Shown one piece after another: positions 25,531-35,033 of a stretch of 64,000 nucleotides of DNA; positions within the stretch are counted from its first letter, which is position 1, and each line of letters starts with the position of its first letter. The notes under the pieces were generated by a model. The model ran no database searches and was not told the DNA's origin. It worked only from the letters and a program-made list of their open reading frames with translations. The DNA lies in contig NZ_BMRB01000002.1 in the NCBI RefSeq assembly GCF_014648415.1, positions 1,385,260 through 1,449,259 on the forward strand. The letters run 5' to 3'. The translations under genes were made by a program, and so were the position numbers. The stretch is from Actinokineospora fastidiosa (GTDB lineage Bacteria > Actinomycetota > Actinomycetes > Mycobacteriales > Pseudonocardiaceae).

Positions 25531-26466
25531 GACGACAGTATGCCGGACCGGATTTCCCGTGCGACACAGACGAATCCGGCGAACATGCCGTGAAGAATCG
25601 CCTGTGGCATCAGCGGCGTGACGGGTGGGGAACGCGAACGCGAGGCGGCGATCAGGCCGAGGAGCACGTCCACAGCCCGTCGGCAGCCGGGGTTACCTGA
25701 CGCACATCGTGACCTGCGCCGAGGGCGGCCGCGGGACGGGCTGCCTGGTGGGCTGCTGGCTGGTGTGCTTGCCCGGGTGAGCGATGTCCGTCCAGCTGCT
25801 GCTGTGTTGCGGGTCGGCGCCGCCTTCGCCGCAGTCATGACCTTGGAGATCGTCGTTCTCGCCGCGTTCTAGCGGCCCGGAGCCAGCGGGCGCAGGACTT
25901 GCAGTCCTGCGCCCGATCGTTCTCGGTCAGCGTTGAAGTCGACCCTGGGCGCCGTGACGGGCCTGGCGCCGCTGCTGGCCGTGGTCGAGCTGCACGGGCC
26001 TTGCTGTCGCCGGGCCTGGTCGACCGCGGGCACGTCTGGTTCGTGGTGCTCGCCGGGCGTGGCTGGCCTGCTGGTCCGGCTGGTGTTCACCGGGGCATCA
26101 TCGACATCGGCCACCTGCTCGATGGCCGGGTGCAGGTTGGTCTACCGGCGGCTGATCGGCCCGATCGCGAGGTTCATCCCGAAGAATCGGCGTGACACCT
26201 TCTCGATGAGGTCAAGGTGAGCCCCGGAGACGTGATCTCCCTCTGCGCTGGTATAGACGAGGAAGCCGGGCGATCATGAGACACGTCCACGTGGAAGCCG
26301 TGCCGCTACAAAGGCTGGCAGGCTCACCGGTTCCGGCACGCCACTGGTCGACGCTTTCCTGTCCCACCGCTGGGCCGTTCGGGTGATGGCCACCCAGGTC
26401 CTGAAACGGTCGTGCTCCGGCCGATATTCATCGAGTGCTGCGGCGGGCACGGGCGAGGGGGCAGCG
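25531..26466. other. Poorly coding accessory stretch
   Basis: About 940 bases without a supportable gene. A plus frame ending at 25872 closes with a hydrophobic peptide (AFAAVMTLEIVVLAAF) that could be the tail of a lost membrane protein. Around 25.9-26.2 kb several hydrophobic fragments occur in different frames, as in a decayed gene. Confidence 0.4.
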
Positions 26467-27336
26467 GTGGGGAACTTCCGGGTCGAGTACCGGGGGCGCG
26501 AGATCACCGGCTACTGGGCGAAGCGCTTGGGCTGCCTCGGGATCTTCGTGCTGTCCCTGTTCGTGGTGCTGCTGTACGCGGCGGTGGGGGCGGTGTTCGC
26601 GGCGTTCAGCTTGCCCGAGGGGACCGCGAAGCTCAGCGCCCGGGACGGGTGGGCGTCGCTGCGGTGGCTGGCAGACGCCAGTGCCGCGGTCAATGGGGCC
26701 CTGCCCGCGTACGCGCTCCTGTTGACCTGCGTCATCTGGGCGACGGGGGTGTTCCTGCTGGCGGTCCTCGCCCTCGCCGCACGGCACCGGGAGCCCGCGT
26801 TTGCGGTCATCGCGCTGCTCACGGCCCCCCTCGCGGCAGCCGGGCTGCACGCGGTGGCGTGGGTGGGCGCGGCGGTGCACTGGGTGGTCAGGACCATCGG
26901 CCCGTGGTTCCTCGCAGCGTCCGCGTGGTTCCGCGGCTGGGAATGGTGGGTGTGGGCGCTCCTGGTGGCCCTCGCCGTCCTGTCGTGGATCGCGTTCTTC
27001 TCCGACGGATCGGAGTTCGTGTCGGTGCTCGGGATGGTGGGCTGGGCGATCGCAGGCACCGCGTTGAGCATCGGGCTCGGCGTGCTGCTCGTCGGCCTCG
27101 TCTTCGAGATCCCGTTCTTGCTGTTCCTGATGGCGCTGAGTGTCCTGTGCCTGCTCGGGCAACTGGTCGTCGACCAGCTCACCGGGACGATGAAGGCGGG
27201 ACGCGGGCACCGGGGCGTGCTGCTGGGCGCACTGGGGGTCGGCACGTCCTGGTCGATACTGATGGTCGTCGGCAACGTCGGCGGCAGCCACGCCTCTACC
27301 CCCAGGTCGCGCGTGACTGGGTCGCGAACACCCTGA
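26467..27336 (+). CDS. Polytopic membrane protein of unknown function
   Basis: About 289 residues starting VGNFRVEYRGREITGYWAKR, with seven or eight hydrophobic helices, such as LGIFVLSLFVVLLYAAVGAV and the Trp-rich region FRGWEWWVWALLVALAVLSW. GAGGGGG six bases upstream supports the GTG start. The frame ends in TGA at 27334-27336 while hydrophobic coding continues in another frame just downstream. Either a separate, coupled small gene follows or a frameshift has split one protein. No homologous family is recognised. Confidence 0.6.
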   Translation: MGNFRVEYRGREITGYWAKRLGCLGIFVLSLFVVLLYAAVGAVFAAFSLPEGTAKLSARDGWASLRWLADASAAVNGALPAYALLLTCVIWATGVFLLAVLALAARHREPAFAVIALLTAPLAAAGLHAVAWVGAAVHWVVRTIGPWFLAASAWFRGWEWWVWALLVALAVLSWIAFFSDGSEFVSVLGMVGWAIAGTALSIGLGVLLVGLVFEIPFLLFLMALSVLCLLGQLVVDQLTGTMKAGRGHRGVLLGALGVGTSWSILMVVGNVGGSHASTPRSRVTGSRTP

Positions 27337-27554
27337 TGAGCAACAACCCGCCACAGTTCGACGCGTTCATGGCTCTGGTCGTCGTGGCAGGATCGGCACT
27401 CTCGGTCCTGGTCAACGTGCACCGCATGCGCGCGGAGCCCACGCACGAGCAGTTCATGCGGTCGGTCGTGTTCACCCTCTACAGCATGGCGTTCTCAGCA
27501 GTCATCGCGGCGATCGGGCACCAGAGCGAGACCGGCGGGAACCGTCGAGGCTGA
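27336..27554 (+). CDS. Small membrane protein coupled to the preceding gene
   Basis: 72 residues starting MSNNPPQFDAFMALVVVAGS, with two likely helices (AFMALVVVAGSALSVLVNVH and VVFTLYSMAFSAVIAAIG). Its ATG shares an A with the upstream stop (TGATG). The protein-like reading continues upstream of this ATG in the same frame for about 13 codons (YPQVARDWVANTL), so a frameshifted C-terminus of the upstream protein is an equally good explanation. Confidence 0.5.
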   Translation: MSNNPPQFDAFMALVVVAGSALSVLVNVHRMRAEPTHEQFMRSVVFTLYSMAFSAVIAAIGHQSETGGNRRG

Positions 27555-28291
27555 CCGGCGCGGTGACGGCCATACCCATCAAAATCGTCACCGCACGCTG
27601 CAGGCAGCCGTGGAGGTTCTCTGCGGTCTCAGTTCTGATAAGGCCGTTGGCGAGGTGAAGAGGATGATCACTTGGCCAACCAGCTCGGCGGCGACTTGAT
27701 GTCGACGGGTGGGATGACGTCGACGGCATTGCACTGCTCGGTGCAGGGTTAAGCAGCGACGGTCTATAGCGCAGCGACAAGAACGTCTGTCTGGCGAGCG
27801 GGCCCGGCGCATTCCGGGCTTGCCCCTTGCTCGGCGCGAGCGCACCGTACGAGCCCCTACCGGCGAGGCGGGCCGCGTTGGCCCGCAGCACGGCCAGAAG
27901 CCCTTCGGTGGCTCGGTTGCGCCCCGCCTGCTGATCACGCCGTCTGCGAGGTGCTGGGAACCCCAGTGGAGCAAGTGGACCGGTCGTTACAAGTCGCATT
28001 GCGCCGATCCGTGGCCGCCGGTTCCAATTAAGGGTGCCGGCTCGTCGACCTCGTCATCTCCTGCGAACTCCATTCCTCAAATCGAGGGGCCCGGATAGAC
28101 GCGCCCGCGGCTACGAGCGCCACTCACCTCCTCGCAGGCGCTTGTCCGTGCCCGCGGAGGCCGACCAGCTTCGCAGCGGGCCACCCGTCTCGTGCTCCAG
28201 CAACAACTTCCCGACGTAAAGGGCACTGCCGCCACGCGTTCGCCCCGTCACGCTACCGGTGCACCACCCGGCATGCCCCGCCGATTCGCCT
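27555..28291. other. Stretch with no supportable gene
   Basis: About 740 bases downstream of both flanking genes (convergent arrangement). Frames present are Arg/Pro/Ser-rich and without motifs. It may contain decayed mobile-element DNA; I could not identify any recognisable transposase. Confidence 0.35.
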
Positions 28292-29422
28292 CTAATCGAA
28301 CATCGTGGCGCCGAGTGGTAGTTGATCGAAGCCCGGCAGGATCAGGAAGGTCGCGCTGGCAGTGGTGGTGGTGAACGACAGCAGCGCGTCGCCGTCGTCC
28401 ATACGGGTGAGGGTGTTGGTGAACGTGCGGATGTCGTTCTGGAAGCTGATGAAGAGCAGGCCGGGGGCGGGCTCGTCGATGCTGTAGGAGCGGCGGAGCA
28501 TGAGACCGACGCCGACCGTGGCGGGGTGGGCCCTGCGGAGGTGGGCGTCCGCGGGGATGAGGTAGCGACCGTCCGGTGTCTTGGCGCTGAGATCGGGGTC
28601 GGAGGCGATGGTGCCGCCGGACAGCGGCGCGCCGGTGTCCCGGCGTCGGCCGAAGACAGCTTCCTGGTCGCTGACCGACAACGTGGCGAACCGCCGCAGG
28701 TCCAGCTCCATGCGTCGGAGCACGGCGATGGTGCCGCCCGCGACCGGGGGTGGTCCGGCCAGCCAGAGATCACGCCGCTGTTGGGCGGTGGTGTGCGGGC
28801 CGACGATGCCGTCGAGGAAGCCGAACACGTTGCGTGGCGCGGTGAGGTCTTGGTTCACCGCAACGGTGGAACCGCGGCGTCCGGCCTGGCGCCAGCGTTC
28901 GCGTATCCGGTCACCGGCCTGGTCCAGCAACGCGGCCGCGGCGACTGACGGGACGACCGCGTCTCCCGCGCAGACCTGCAGCAGCAGGTCGCCGCCACGC
29001 GCGGCCGGACTGATCCGCTCACGGTCGAATTCCGGGAGGTCCGTTGTGCCGGGCAGGGAAGGACCGGCCAGGCGCACCAATCGGGGACCGACCCCGACCG
29101 TGATCGTCAGGTCGCCGGGCGGCAGGCCCAGCAGTCGCGCGTCGGTTCCCGCGGTGAGCGTGCGGATGGCCTCGCCGAGTTCGGCCAACAGCGGGCCGAC
29201 GGCGACTTCGTCCCCGACATCGGCCACCACGACCAGCAGGTTGGGCTGGGCTTCGCGGGGACGCACGATGCCCGCCTGGTGCTGACCCGTCGGCGGCACC
29301 GACGTCGACGCGGGAGGATCACGCCGATCCCTCGGTCCGCACCCCGCGGCGAGGCCCGCGGTCAGCGCGGCGCCCGCACCGAGGAAGGCGCGGCGAGACG
29401 CGTGGTCCTCAACTCGGCGCAT
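28292..29422 (-). CDS. Tat-exported dye-decolorizing peroxidase (DyP/EfeB type)
   Basis: Heme peroxidase of ~376 residues. A twin-arginine signal (SRRAFLGAGAALTAGLAAG) indicates folded, heme-loaded export. The DyP G-x-x-D-G motif is FGFLDGIVGP with the distal Asp; the proximal His is probably in AHLRRAHPATVG. The C-terminal core GLLFISFQNDIRTF is typical. DyPs use peroxide to oxidise dyes, phenols or porphyrins, and EfeB relatives take part in iron uptake, but no EfeU/EfeO is present here. Divergent from a beta-helix lipoprotein gene, with only 63 bases between the two starts. Confidence 0.9.
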   Translation of the reverse strand: MRRVEDHASRRAFLGAGAALTAGLAAGCGPRDRRDPPASTSVPPTGQHQAGIVRPREAQPNLLVVVADVGDEVAVGPLLAELGEAIRTLTAGTDARLLGLPPGDLTITVGVGPRLVRLAGPSLPGTTDLPEFDRERISPAARGGDLLLQVCAGDAVVPSVAAAALLDQAGDRIRERWRQAGRRGSTVAVNQDLTAPRNVFGFLDGIVGPHTTAQQRRDLWLAGPPPVAGGTIAVLRRMELDLRRFATLSVSDQEAVFGRRRDTGAPLSGGTIASDPDLSAKTPDGRYLIPADAHLRRAHPATVGVGLMLRRSYSIDEPAPGLLFISFQNDIRTFTNTLTRMDDGDALLSFTTTTASATFLILPGFDQLPLGATMFD

Positions 29423-29485
29423 GGCTGGAGCGTGCCAGATTCACCCTCGGGCAGGCGAATCCGCAGCCCGTGCCAGACTGCGTCC

Positions 29486-30805
29486 ATGCTTCGTTCCGGT
29501 CTCGCCGCGATCGTGGCGGCGCCCGCGTTGGTGCTGGCGGCCTGTGGCGCCGCCCCGGAGACGGGCAGTCGACCGGCGGGCGAGCACGTGACGATCCGCG
29601 TGCCTGCCGACGCCCCGACGATCTCCGCGGCGGTGTCGCTCGCCCGGCCCGGAGACCTCGTCCTGGTCGCACCGGGCGTCTACCACGAGTCGGTCAGGGT
29701 CGACACGGCCCAGATCACCCTGCGCGGTGAGTCCCGGGACACGGTCGTCATCGACGGACAGCTGCGGCAGCCGAACGGCATCGTGGTCACCGCGCCCGGG
29801 GTGGCCGTGGAGAACCTGACCGTGCGGAACAACACGCAGAACGGCGTGCTGGTCACCGGTTCGGCGGCGGCGGCCAGCGGAACGCCGGGCAGCGGCGGCT
29901 ACGACGCCGGAGACGAGCCGGTCCGCTTCCTGAAGTCGTTCCTGGTCTCCCACGTCACGGCCACCCGCAACGGGCTGTACGGCATCTACGCGTTCTCGGC
30001 CCAGGACGGTGTCATCGAGCACTCGTACGCGTCGGGCTCCGCCGACTCCGGGATCTACGTCGGGCAGTGCAAGCCTTGCCGCATCGTGGTGCGGGACAAC
30101 GTCGCCGAGCTCAACGCGGTCGGCTATGAAGGCACGAACGCCAGCGGCGACATGTACGTGGTCCGCAACCGCCTCGTCGGAAACCGAGTCGGGCTCACCA
30201 TGAACTCCGATCACCAGGAGAAGCTGCTCCCGCAGGAACGTGCCCACGTCGTGGGCAACCTGATCGCGGCGAACCAGCAGGCGTCGACGCCCGAACAGGC
30301 CGACGGCGGGTGGGGCATCGGCATCGGCATCGACGGCGGCAGCGAGAACGAGGTCGTCCGCAACCGCGTCCACGGCAACGCCGACGCGGGGCTCGTGATC
30401 ACCGCGACCGCCGACATCCCCGCCAACGGCAACCGGATCGTGGGCAACACCTTCACCGGGAACGGCGTCGACGTCGGCTGGACGTTTCCCACCGCCGCCC
30501 GGGGTCGGGGCAACTGCCTGCGCGGCAACGAGCTCGCGAGGGTGGTGCCCGACCAGCTCCTCGCGGCCGCGTCGTGCCCGGCCACCGACCGGCCCACGCC
30601 GTCCGGCACATGGGCGAGCCCGACCGCGCCCCGAGGCATTCCGTTCACCGAGGTGGCCGCGCCTGTCGCGCAGCCCCAGCTCCCGAGCGCCGACGGCGCC
30701 ACCACCGTTCCCGCCGTTCCCGCACTGCCGGACGTCGGGGCGATCCCGCTGCCGCCGACGTCGCTGTTCGCCGATCTCGCCGTGGTGCGGGACCTGCCTA
30801 GTTGA
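29486..30805 (+). CDS. Right-handed parallel beta-helix lipoprotein
   Basis: About 439 residues. Signal plus lipobox (ALVLAACG) anchor it outside the membrane. The mature part opens HVTIRVPADAPTISAAVSLA and GDLVLVAPGVYHESV, the entry of NosD/CASH-type parallel beta-helix proteins, followed by many Asn/Gly-rich rungs (for example NRIVGNTFTGNGVDVGW). A Pro/Ala-rich tail of ~80 residues ends the chain. A carbohydrate-related or structural role is possible. The ATG at 29486 is the first that leaves a proper signal. It overlaps the next, convergent gene by 8 bases. Confidence 0.85.
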   Translation: MLRSGLAAIVAAPALVLAACGAAPETGSRPAGEHVTIRVPADAPTISAAVSLARPGDLVLVAPGVYHESVRVDTAQITLRGESRDTVVIDGQLRQPNGIVVTAPGVAVENLTVRNNTQNGVLVTGSAAAASGTPGSGGYDAGDEPVRFLKSFLVSHVTATRNGLYGIYAFSAQDGVIEHSYASGSADSGIYVGQCKPCRIVVRDNVAELNAVGYEGTNASGDMYVVRNRLVGNRVGLTMNSDHQEKLLPQERAHVVGNLIAANQQASTPEQADGGWGIGIGIDGGSENEVVRNRVHGNADAGLVITATADIPANGNRIVGNTFTGNGVDVGWTFPTAARGRGNCLRGNELARVVPDQLLAAASCPATDRPTPSGTWASPTAPRGIPFTEVAAPVAQPQLPSADGATTVPAVPALPDVGAIPLPPTSLFADLAVVRDLPS

Positions 30806-31559
30806 CGAGCCCGGGCACCGGCTGGACCGGGAGGTGCTCCCGGGCGTCGAACTCGATGACGACCGGCTGCGGCTCGGAATCCACATCCGCCTGGACCCGG
30901 TGCATGGTCCCGATCGAGTCGACCCAGTAGCGGACGTTTCCCGCGGTGCGCGCCCTTCCGCGTGCGGCAGGGCCGCTCATGATGTCGACCTCGTGGTCGC
31001 CGACCTGATCCTCGCCGACCCAGGCCGCGCCGTTCTGCGGCAGCAGTTCGGCGTTGTCCGGCCGGTCGCTGCCGAGGCTGACCGCGATGAGCAGCGCACT
31101 GTCCAGCGAACTGCCGGACGTCCGCAACGGGCGTTGGTGCCAACCGGTCTCGGGCGGCGATGGAGGCGCCTGCGCCGGGGCGTCCACCATCGGGTGAACG
31201 AACACGGTAGTGGCGCTCCACTGGATCAGGCCGTCACTGGAGGTATCTCGCCCGATGCCTTGCACCACGCCATAACCGAGCCCGGCTCGGTAATCGATGG
31301 ACCCGGTGATGACCAGGCCGCCCGCGGTGGTCGGCACGGTGATCGTCACCGCCCGGCCGCCCGCCTCGTGGTTACGGAACCGCGCGATCGCAAGCCGATT
31401 CGCCTCGTCCGAGGTCAGCGCACGGGGACCCGTGGATTCCCCACCGGAACCGAGCACCAGGAACGCGGTCAGCCCGACCGCTACGACCGCCGCGACGCCG
31501 ACAGCGACCATCCGGCGCGGACCTGACGACCGGCGCTGCCGGATTCGCATAGTGCGCAC
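30798..31559 (-). CDS. Membrane-anchored extracytoplasmic protein, unknown
   Basis: About 253 residues. A basic N-terminus leads to one membrane segment (MVAVGVAAVVAVGLTAFLVL), then an exported domain with ALTSDEANRLAIARFRNHEAG and an Arg/Gly-rich middle. Similar one-helix proteins of unknown function are common in actinomycetes. An in-frame ATG at 31547 is an alternative start. It is divergent from the LPxTG protein gene and tail-to-tail with the beta-helix gene. Confidence 0.65.
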   Translation of the reverse strand: MRTMRIRQRRSSGPRRMVAVGVAAVVAVGLTAFLVLGSGGESTGPRALTSDEANRLAIARFRNHEAGGRAVTITVPTTAGGLVITGSIDYRAGLGYGVVQGIGRDTSSDGLIQWSATTVFVHPMVDAPAQAPPSPPETGWHQRPLRTSGSSLDSALLIAVSLGSDRPDNAELLPQNGAAWVGEDQVGDHEVDIMSGPAARGRARTAGNVRYWVDSIGTMHRVQADVDSEPQPVVIEFDAREHLPVQPVPGLVN

Positions 31560-31681
31560 GCGGGCCGATGCTAACAGGGGTCCGAGATTTCACCCCCCTG
31601 ATTCACCCATTGCGCGGCCGCTGACGCGACGTCGTTCTGGTTGTCTGTGACTGTCCACCACGACTTCCACTAGGGGATGCG

Positions 31682-34153
31682 ATGAGCCGGAGAACCCGGA
31701 CGCGAAGAGGGCGACCGGTGCGGGTGGGGCTGGCCGCGCTGCTGCTGACCGGCAGCGGGATCACCGGGACGGCGGCCGCGTCCACGACCGACGGCACGCT
31801 GACCGTCCAGGTCCTGCGCGACTTCTTCGGCACCGGCGTGATCAACACGACGATGGACGTGCCGCAGCAGGGCATGCGCGTCGACATCTCCGACCCCGAA
31901 GGCCACCGCGTCACCGGCGTCACCGACGCCACCGGGAAAGTCGTGCTCCCCCCGTCCGACGCCCTCTCCGGCGGACATTATCGAGTCGACGTCACTATTC
32001 CGCCGCCCTACCGCGAGTACCTCCAGGCGGCGCCCGCCTCGACCGCGGCCAACCATTTCGACAGCTTCACCACGTTCGTCGACGTGTCGGACGGCGAGGA
32101 CGACTCGGTGATCACCGCGGTCTGGAACCCCGCGCACTACGCCCTTCCCGACTCCCGTTATTTCGTGCCGGTCCAGAACGGCGGCAACGGCACGGACACC
32201 CGCGCGCTGGTGGCGTTCGGCATCGATACCCGCGGCACGTGCCCGGAGGACATCGCGTGCCCGACCACTCTCGCCACGCAGGCGCAGGTGGGCACGACCT
32301 TCGGGCTGGCATACGACAAGGACCGGCGCAGGCTGTTCCAGAGCGCGTTCGCCCGACGGCTCACGCTGTACGGGCCGGAGGGCGGGAACGCGATCTACAC
32401 CGTGCCGGTCGACGGCGACGGCGCGCCGACCCTGTTCGCGAAGGTGCCGGGCGCGGCGGTCACGCCGCACGACACCGCGAACATCATCAAGGACGCGGGA
32501 TTCACCGACGCGCCCGGAAAGGAGAGCATCGGCGGTCTCGCCCTGACGGAGGACGGCGCCACCCTGTACGCGGTGAACCTGTTGGCGCGCAGCCTGGTCA
32601 GCTTCGACGCCACCGGCGCCAGCGCCTCGGCCCCTGAGTCCACGGTGCCCATACCGGACCCGGGGTGTGCGGCGCCCACCGACTGGCGGCCGTTCTCGGT
32701 CGCCGCGCACGACGGCAAGCTGTACGTCGGGGGTGTGTGCAGCGCGGAGAGCACTCAGGACCGCGCGGACCTCAAAGCCGTCGTCTACTCCTATGACGGC
32801 ACCCGGTTCACGACGGTGTTGACCCAGCCGCTGACCATCGAGCGGGGCGAGGTGCTCGCGGGCCGCTCCGTCCCCGGCCAGACCAACGGGTGGAACCCCT
32901 GGAACACCGACCTGGCGTCCTGGGACGAGCACGACGTGACCGGCTCCGGCGCCCTGATCGATCCGCAGCCGCAACTGGCCAGCATGGCCTTCGCGCGCGA
33001 CGGGTCGATGATCATCGGCTTCCGGGACCGCTTCATGGACGTGGTGGGCTGGGGCGGTCTGGACCCGCGTCCGGGCGACAACACCCCGGAGAACGGCTTC
33101 TCCGGCGGCGACATCGTCATGGCCTGCGCCAATCCCGCTGGCGGGTACTCGTGGGAAGGCACCGGAGGCTGTCCCGACCACACGAACGAACTCGACGACG
33201 GCCAGCAGAGCGGCGGCGTGGCCGAGTACTTCCCCGGCGACTACTTCTCCCAGCAGGGCCCCGCGGGACGGGCGGCGCACCAGGAGGCCGCGCAGGGGTC
33301 GGTTGCCTACATCCCGCAGTTGGAGTGGGCGGTCAGCACGCAGATGGACCCGACGGTCAACGTCGCCACCGGCGGCACCGGTTACTACCGGATCGCGACC
33401 GGTGAGGGCCCCGGCAACAACCCCAAGGCCAACGCGTACGAGTTCGTCGGTCGGCGACCGAGCAACGGGTTCGGCAAGTCCGGCGGGCTCGGGGCCATCG
33501 CCTACCAGGCGGCCAACGCGCCGATCCAGATCGGCAACCTGGTGTGGTTCGACGGGGATCGCAACGGCGTCCAGGACCCGGCGGACGTGCGCCTGCCGGA
33601 CGCGACGATCAACCTCCTCGACGACACCGGCGCCCAGGTCGCCACCACCAAGACCGACGCGGCGGGCGAGTACTACTTCGGCGGCGTCGGCGCCGCCTAC
33701 GAACTCACACCAGGCGCGAAGTACACCGTGCAGTTCAACGTCTGCACCGCGGACACCAGAAACGTGCCGCGGCAGCCGCGCGCTGCCGACCTGCGCTTCA
33801 CCCTCCCGGTGGTCGGCACCGACCGGGTGCACGACTCCAACGTGGTCCCGCCGACCCGTGGACAGCTGTGCAACGGCTACGCGCCCGTCACGGCGCCGGA
33901 CAACCCCGGAGAGGTCGATCACACGATCGACGCGGGCGTGCACATCCCCCAGCCCCAGCCGACCACCACCCCGACGACATCCGCGCCACCCGCACCCACG
34001 ACGACGATCCCGGCAGGCAAGGACCCGGGCTCGCTGCCCTCGACCGGCGTCTCGTCGCACCTACCGTGGTTGGCACTCCTCGGTGTCCTGGTCCTGACCG
34101 CAGGCGCGGCACTCGTGTTCCTGAGCCGCAAACGCCGAACCGGACAGGGCTGA
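31682..34153 (+). CDS. LPxTG cell-wall-anchored surface protein with SdrD-B-like domain
   Basis: About 823 residues. A signal peptide (VGLAALLLTGSGITGTAAA) is followed by a Cna-B-like beta domain and a long central region with possible beta-propeller repeats. An SdrD B-like domain around residues 620-670 contains IGNLVWFDGDRNGVQDP. A Pro/Thr-rich wall-spanning segment leads to the sorting signal LPSTG, a hydrophobic helix and SRKRR. A sortase would cleave at T-G and attach it to peptidoglycan. No sortase gene is in the window. The ATG is preceded by AGGGG. Ligand unknown. A strong hairpin follows the stop. Confidence 0.9.
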   Translation: MSRRTRTRRGRPVRVGLAALLLTGSGITGTAAASTTDGTLTVQVLRDFFGTGVINTTMDVPQQGMRVDISDPEGHRVTGVTDATGKVVLPPSDALSGGHYRVDVTIPPPYREYLQAAPASTAANHFDSFTTFVDVSDGEDDSVITAVWNPAHYALPDSRYFVPVQNGGNGTDTRALVAFGIDTRGTCPEDIACPTTLATQAQVGTTFGLAYDKDRRRLFQSAFARRLTLYGPEGGNAIYTVPVDGDGAPTLFAKVPGAAVTPHDTANIIKDAGFTDAPGKESIGGLALTEDGATLYAVNLLARSLVSFDATGASASAPESTVPIPDPGCAAPTDWRPFSVAAHDGKLYVGGVCSAESTQDRADLKAVVYSYDGTRFTTVLTQPLTIERGEVLAGRSVPGQTNGWNPWNTDLASWDEHDVTGSGALIDPQPQLASMAFARDGSMIIGFRDRFMDVVGWGGLDPRPGDNTPENGFSGGDIVMACANPAGGYSWEGTGGCPDHTNELDDGQQSGGVAEYFPGDYFSQQGPAGRAAHQEAAQGSVAYIPQLEWAVSTQMDPTVNVATGGTGYYRIATGEGPGNNPKANAYEFVGRRPSNGFGKSGGLGAIAYQAANAPIQIGNLVWFDGDRNGVQDPADVRLPDATINLLDDTGAQVATTKTDAAGEYYFGGVGAAYELTPGAKYTVQFNVCTADTRNVPRQPRAADLRFTLPVVGTDRVHDSNVVPPTRGQLCNGYAPVTAPDNPGEVDHTIDAGVHIPQPQPTTTPTTSAPPAPTTTIPAGKDPGSLPSTGVSSHLPWLALLGVLVLTAGAALVFLSRKRRTGQG

Positions 34154-34159
34154 ACCCAC

Positions 34160-34198
34160 GTCTGCCCGCCCGCAACTACCTCACGCGGGCGGGCAGAC
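34160..34198 (+). terminator. Hairpin after the LPxTG gene
   Basis: A 14-bp perfect stem (34160-34173 with 34185-34198) and an 11-base loop begin 6 bases after the stop codon. No long T tract follows. Confidence 0.75.
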
Positions 34199-35033
34199 AG
34201 AGCCTCTTCGCACTACGGCGCGTGGCTGCCACGAGGCCCGGCCAGGGTGGGCGCTCCTCGCCGACGGGACCGGTCCATCCTCTCGGCACCCTCGCCGACG
34301 GCCTAGGCGTGCAGTTGTCTGTCGGACGCACGGCCGGGCGGGTCCGCCACTTCACGCGGACCGACACCATGCATGGTGGCCACCAAACGCGGTTGAGGCG
34401 TGGTCGATGAAGATCTACGGCCTTCGACACGACCACACCCGCATCGTGCTCGGTCACCACGGCGACGATCTGCGCCTGCACAGACTTCGCCACAGCATGA
34501 TCGCGACGATCGAGCTCAGCGTGGTATCCGATGCTCCACTCTTATCGCGAAATCACCAGGGCCATCACTCCAATGCGGGACAACGAACTCACGAACCGCC
34601 CTGATGACCGCGATCGACCTCATGGCACCTGAGTTGCCAGCTGGCGGCTCCTACGAGGTCCTCGCCATGATCAATAGCGCTCCGCATCGGAGACCTCGCG
34701 CACCTGCCCCGTTTAGTGGCCGCAGCCGCCGCACAGCACTCGATCACCCCGACACCCAACAACACCTCGCCATCGCCACGAAGCGAGAACCAAGGCCAGC
34801 GATCAACCACTGCGGAAGGAAACACCAGCAGTGGTCAACTACCACGGAAGCAGCTGGAAGCCGCCAAAGTGCTCATTTACAGGGGAAAGGACACCACTGT
34901 AGGTTCCGCCGCGCACTTGTCCGCTTCCGGGTGCAGATGACCACTCAATGATCATTCGGTCAAGTGCAGCGGAAACTTCGTCAGGCATCTGCTCCGAATG
35001 TGTGGTGGAGGTCAGGGCAGTCGGTAGCGGGAC
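34199..35033. other. Non-coding accessory stretch, partly lower in GC
   Basis: About 835 bases between the terminator and the TetR gene. Short frames on both strands have no ribosome sites or domains. The 34.5-34.95 kb part is visibly richer in A and T than its surroundings, suggesting residue of foreign DNA. Confidence 0.4.

Noticed and set aside
27502-27999. Possible 165-codon minus-strand gene
   Set aside because: Arg/Ser/Pro-rich, no ribosome site, no domain; it overlaps the end of a better-supported gene.
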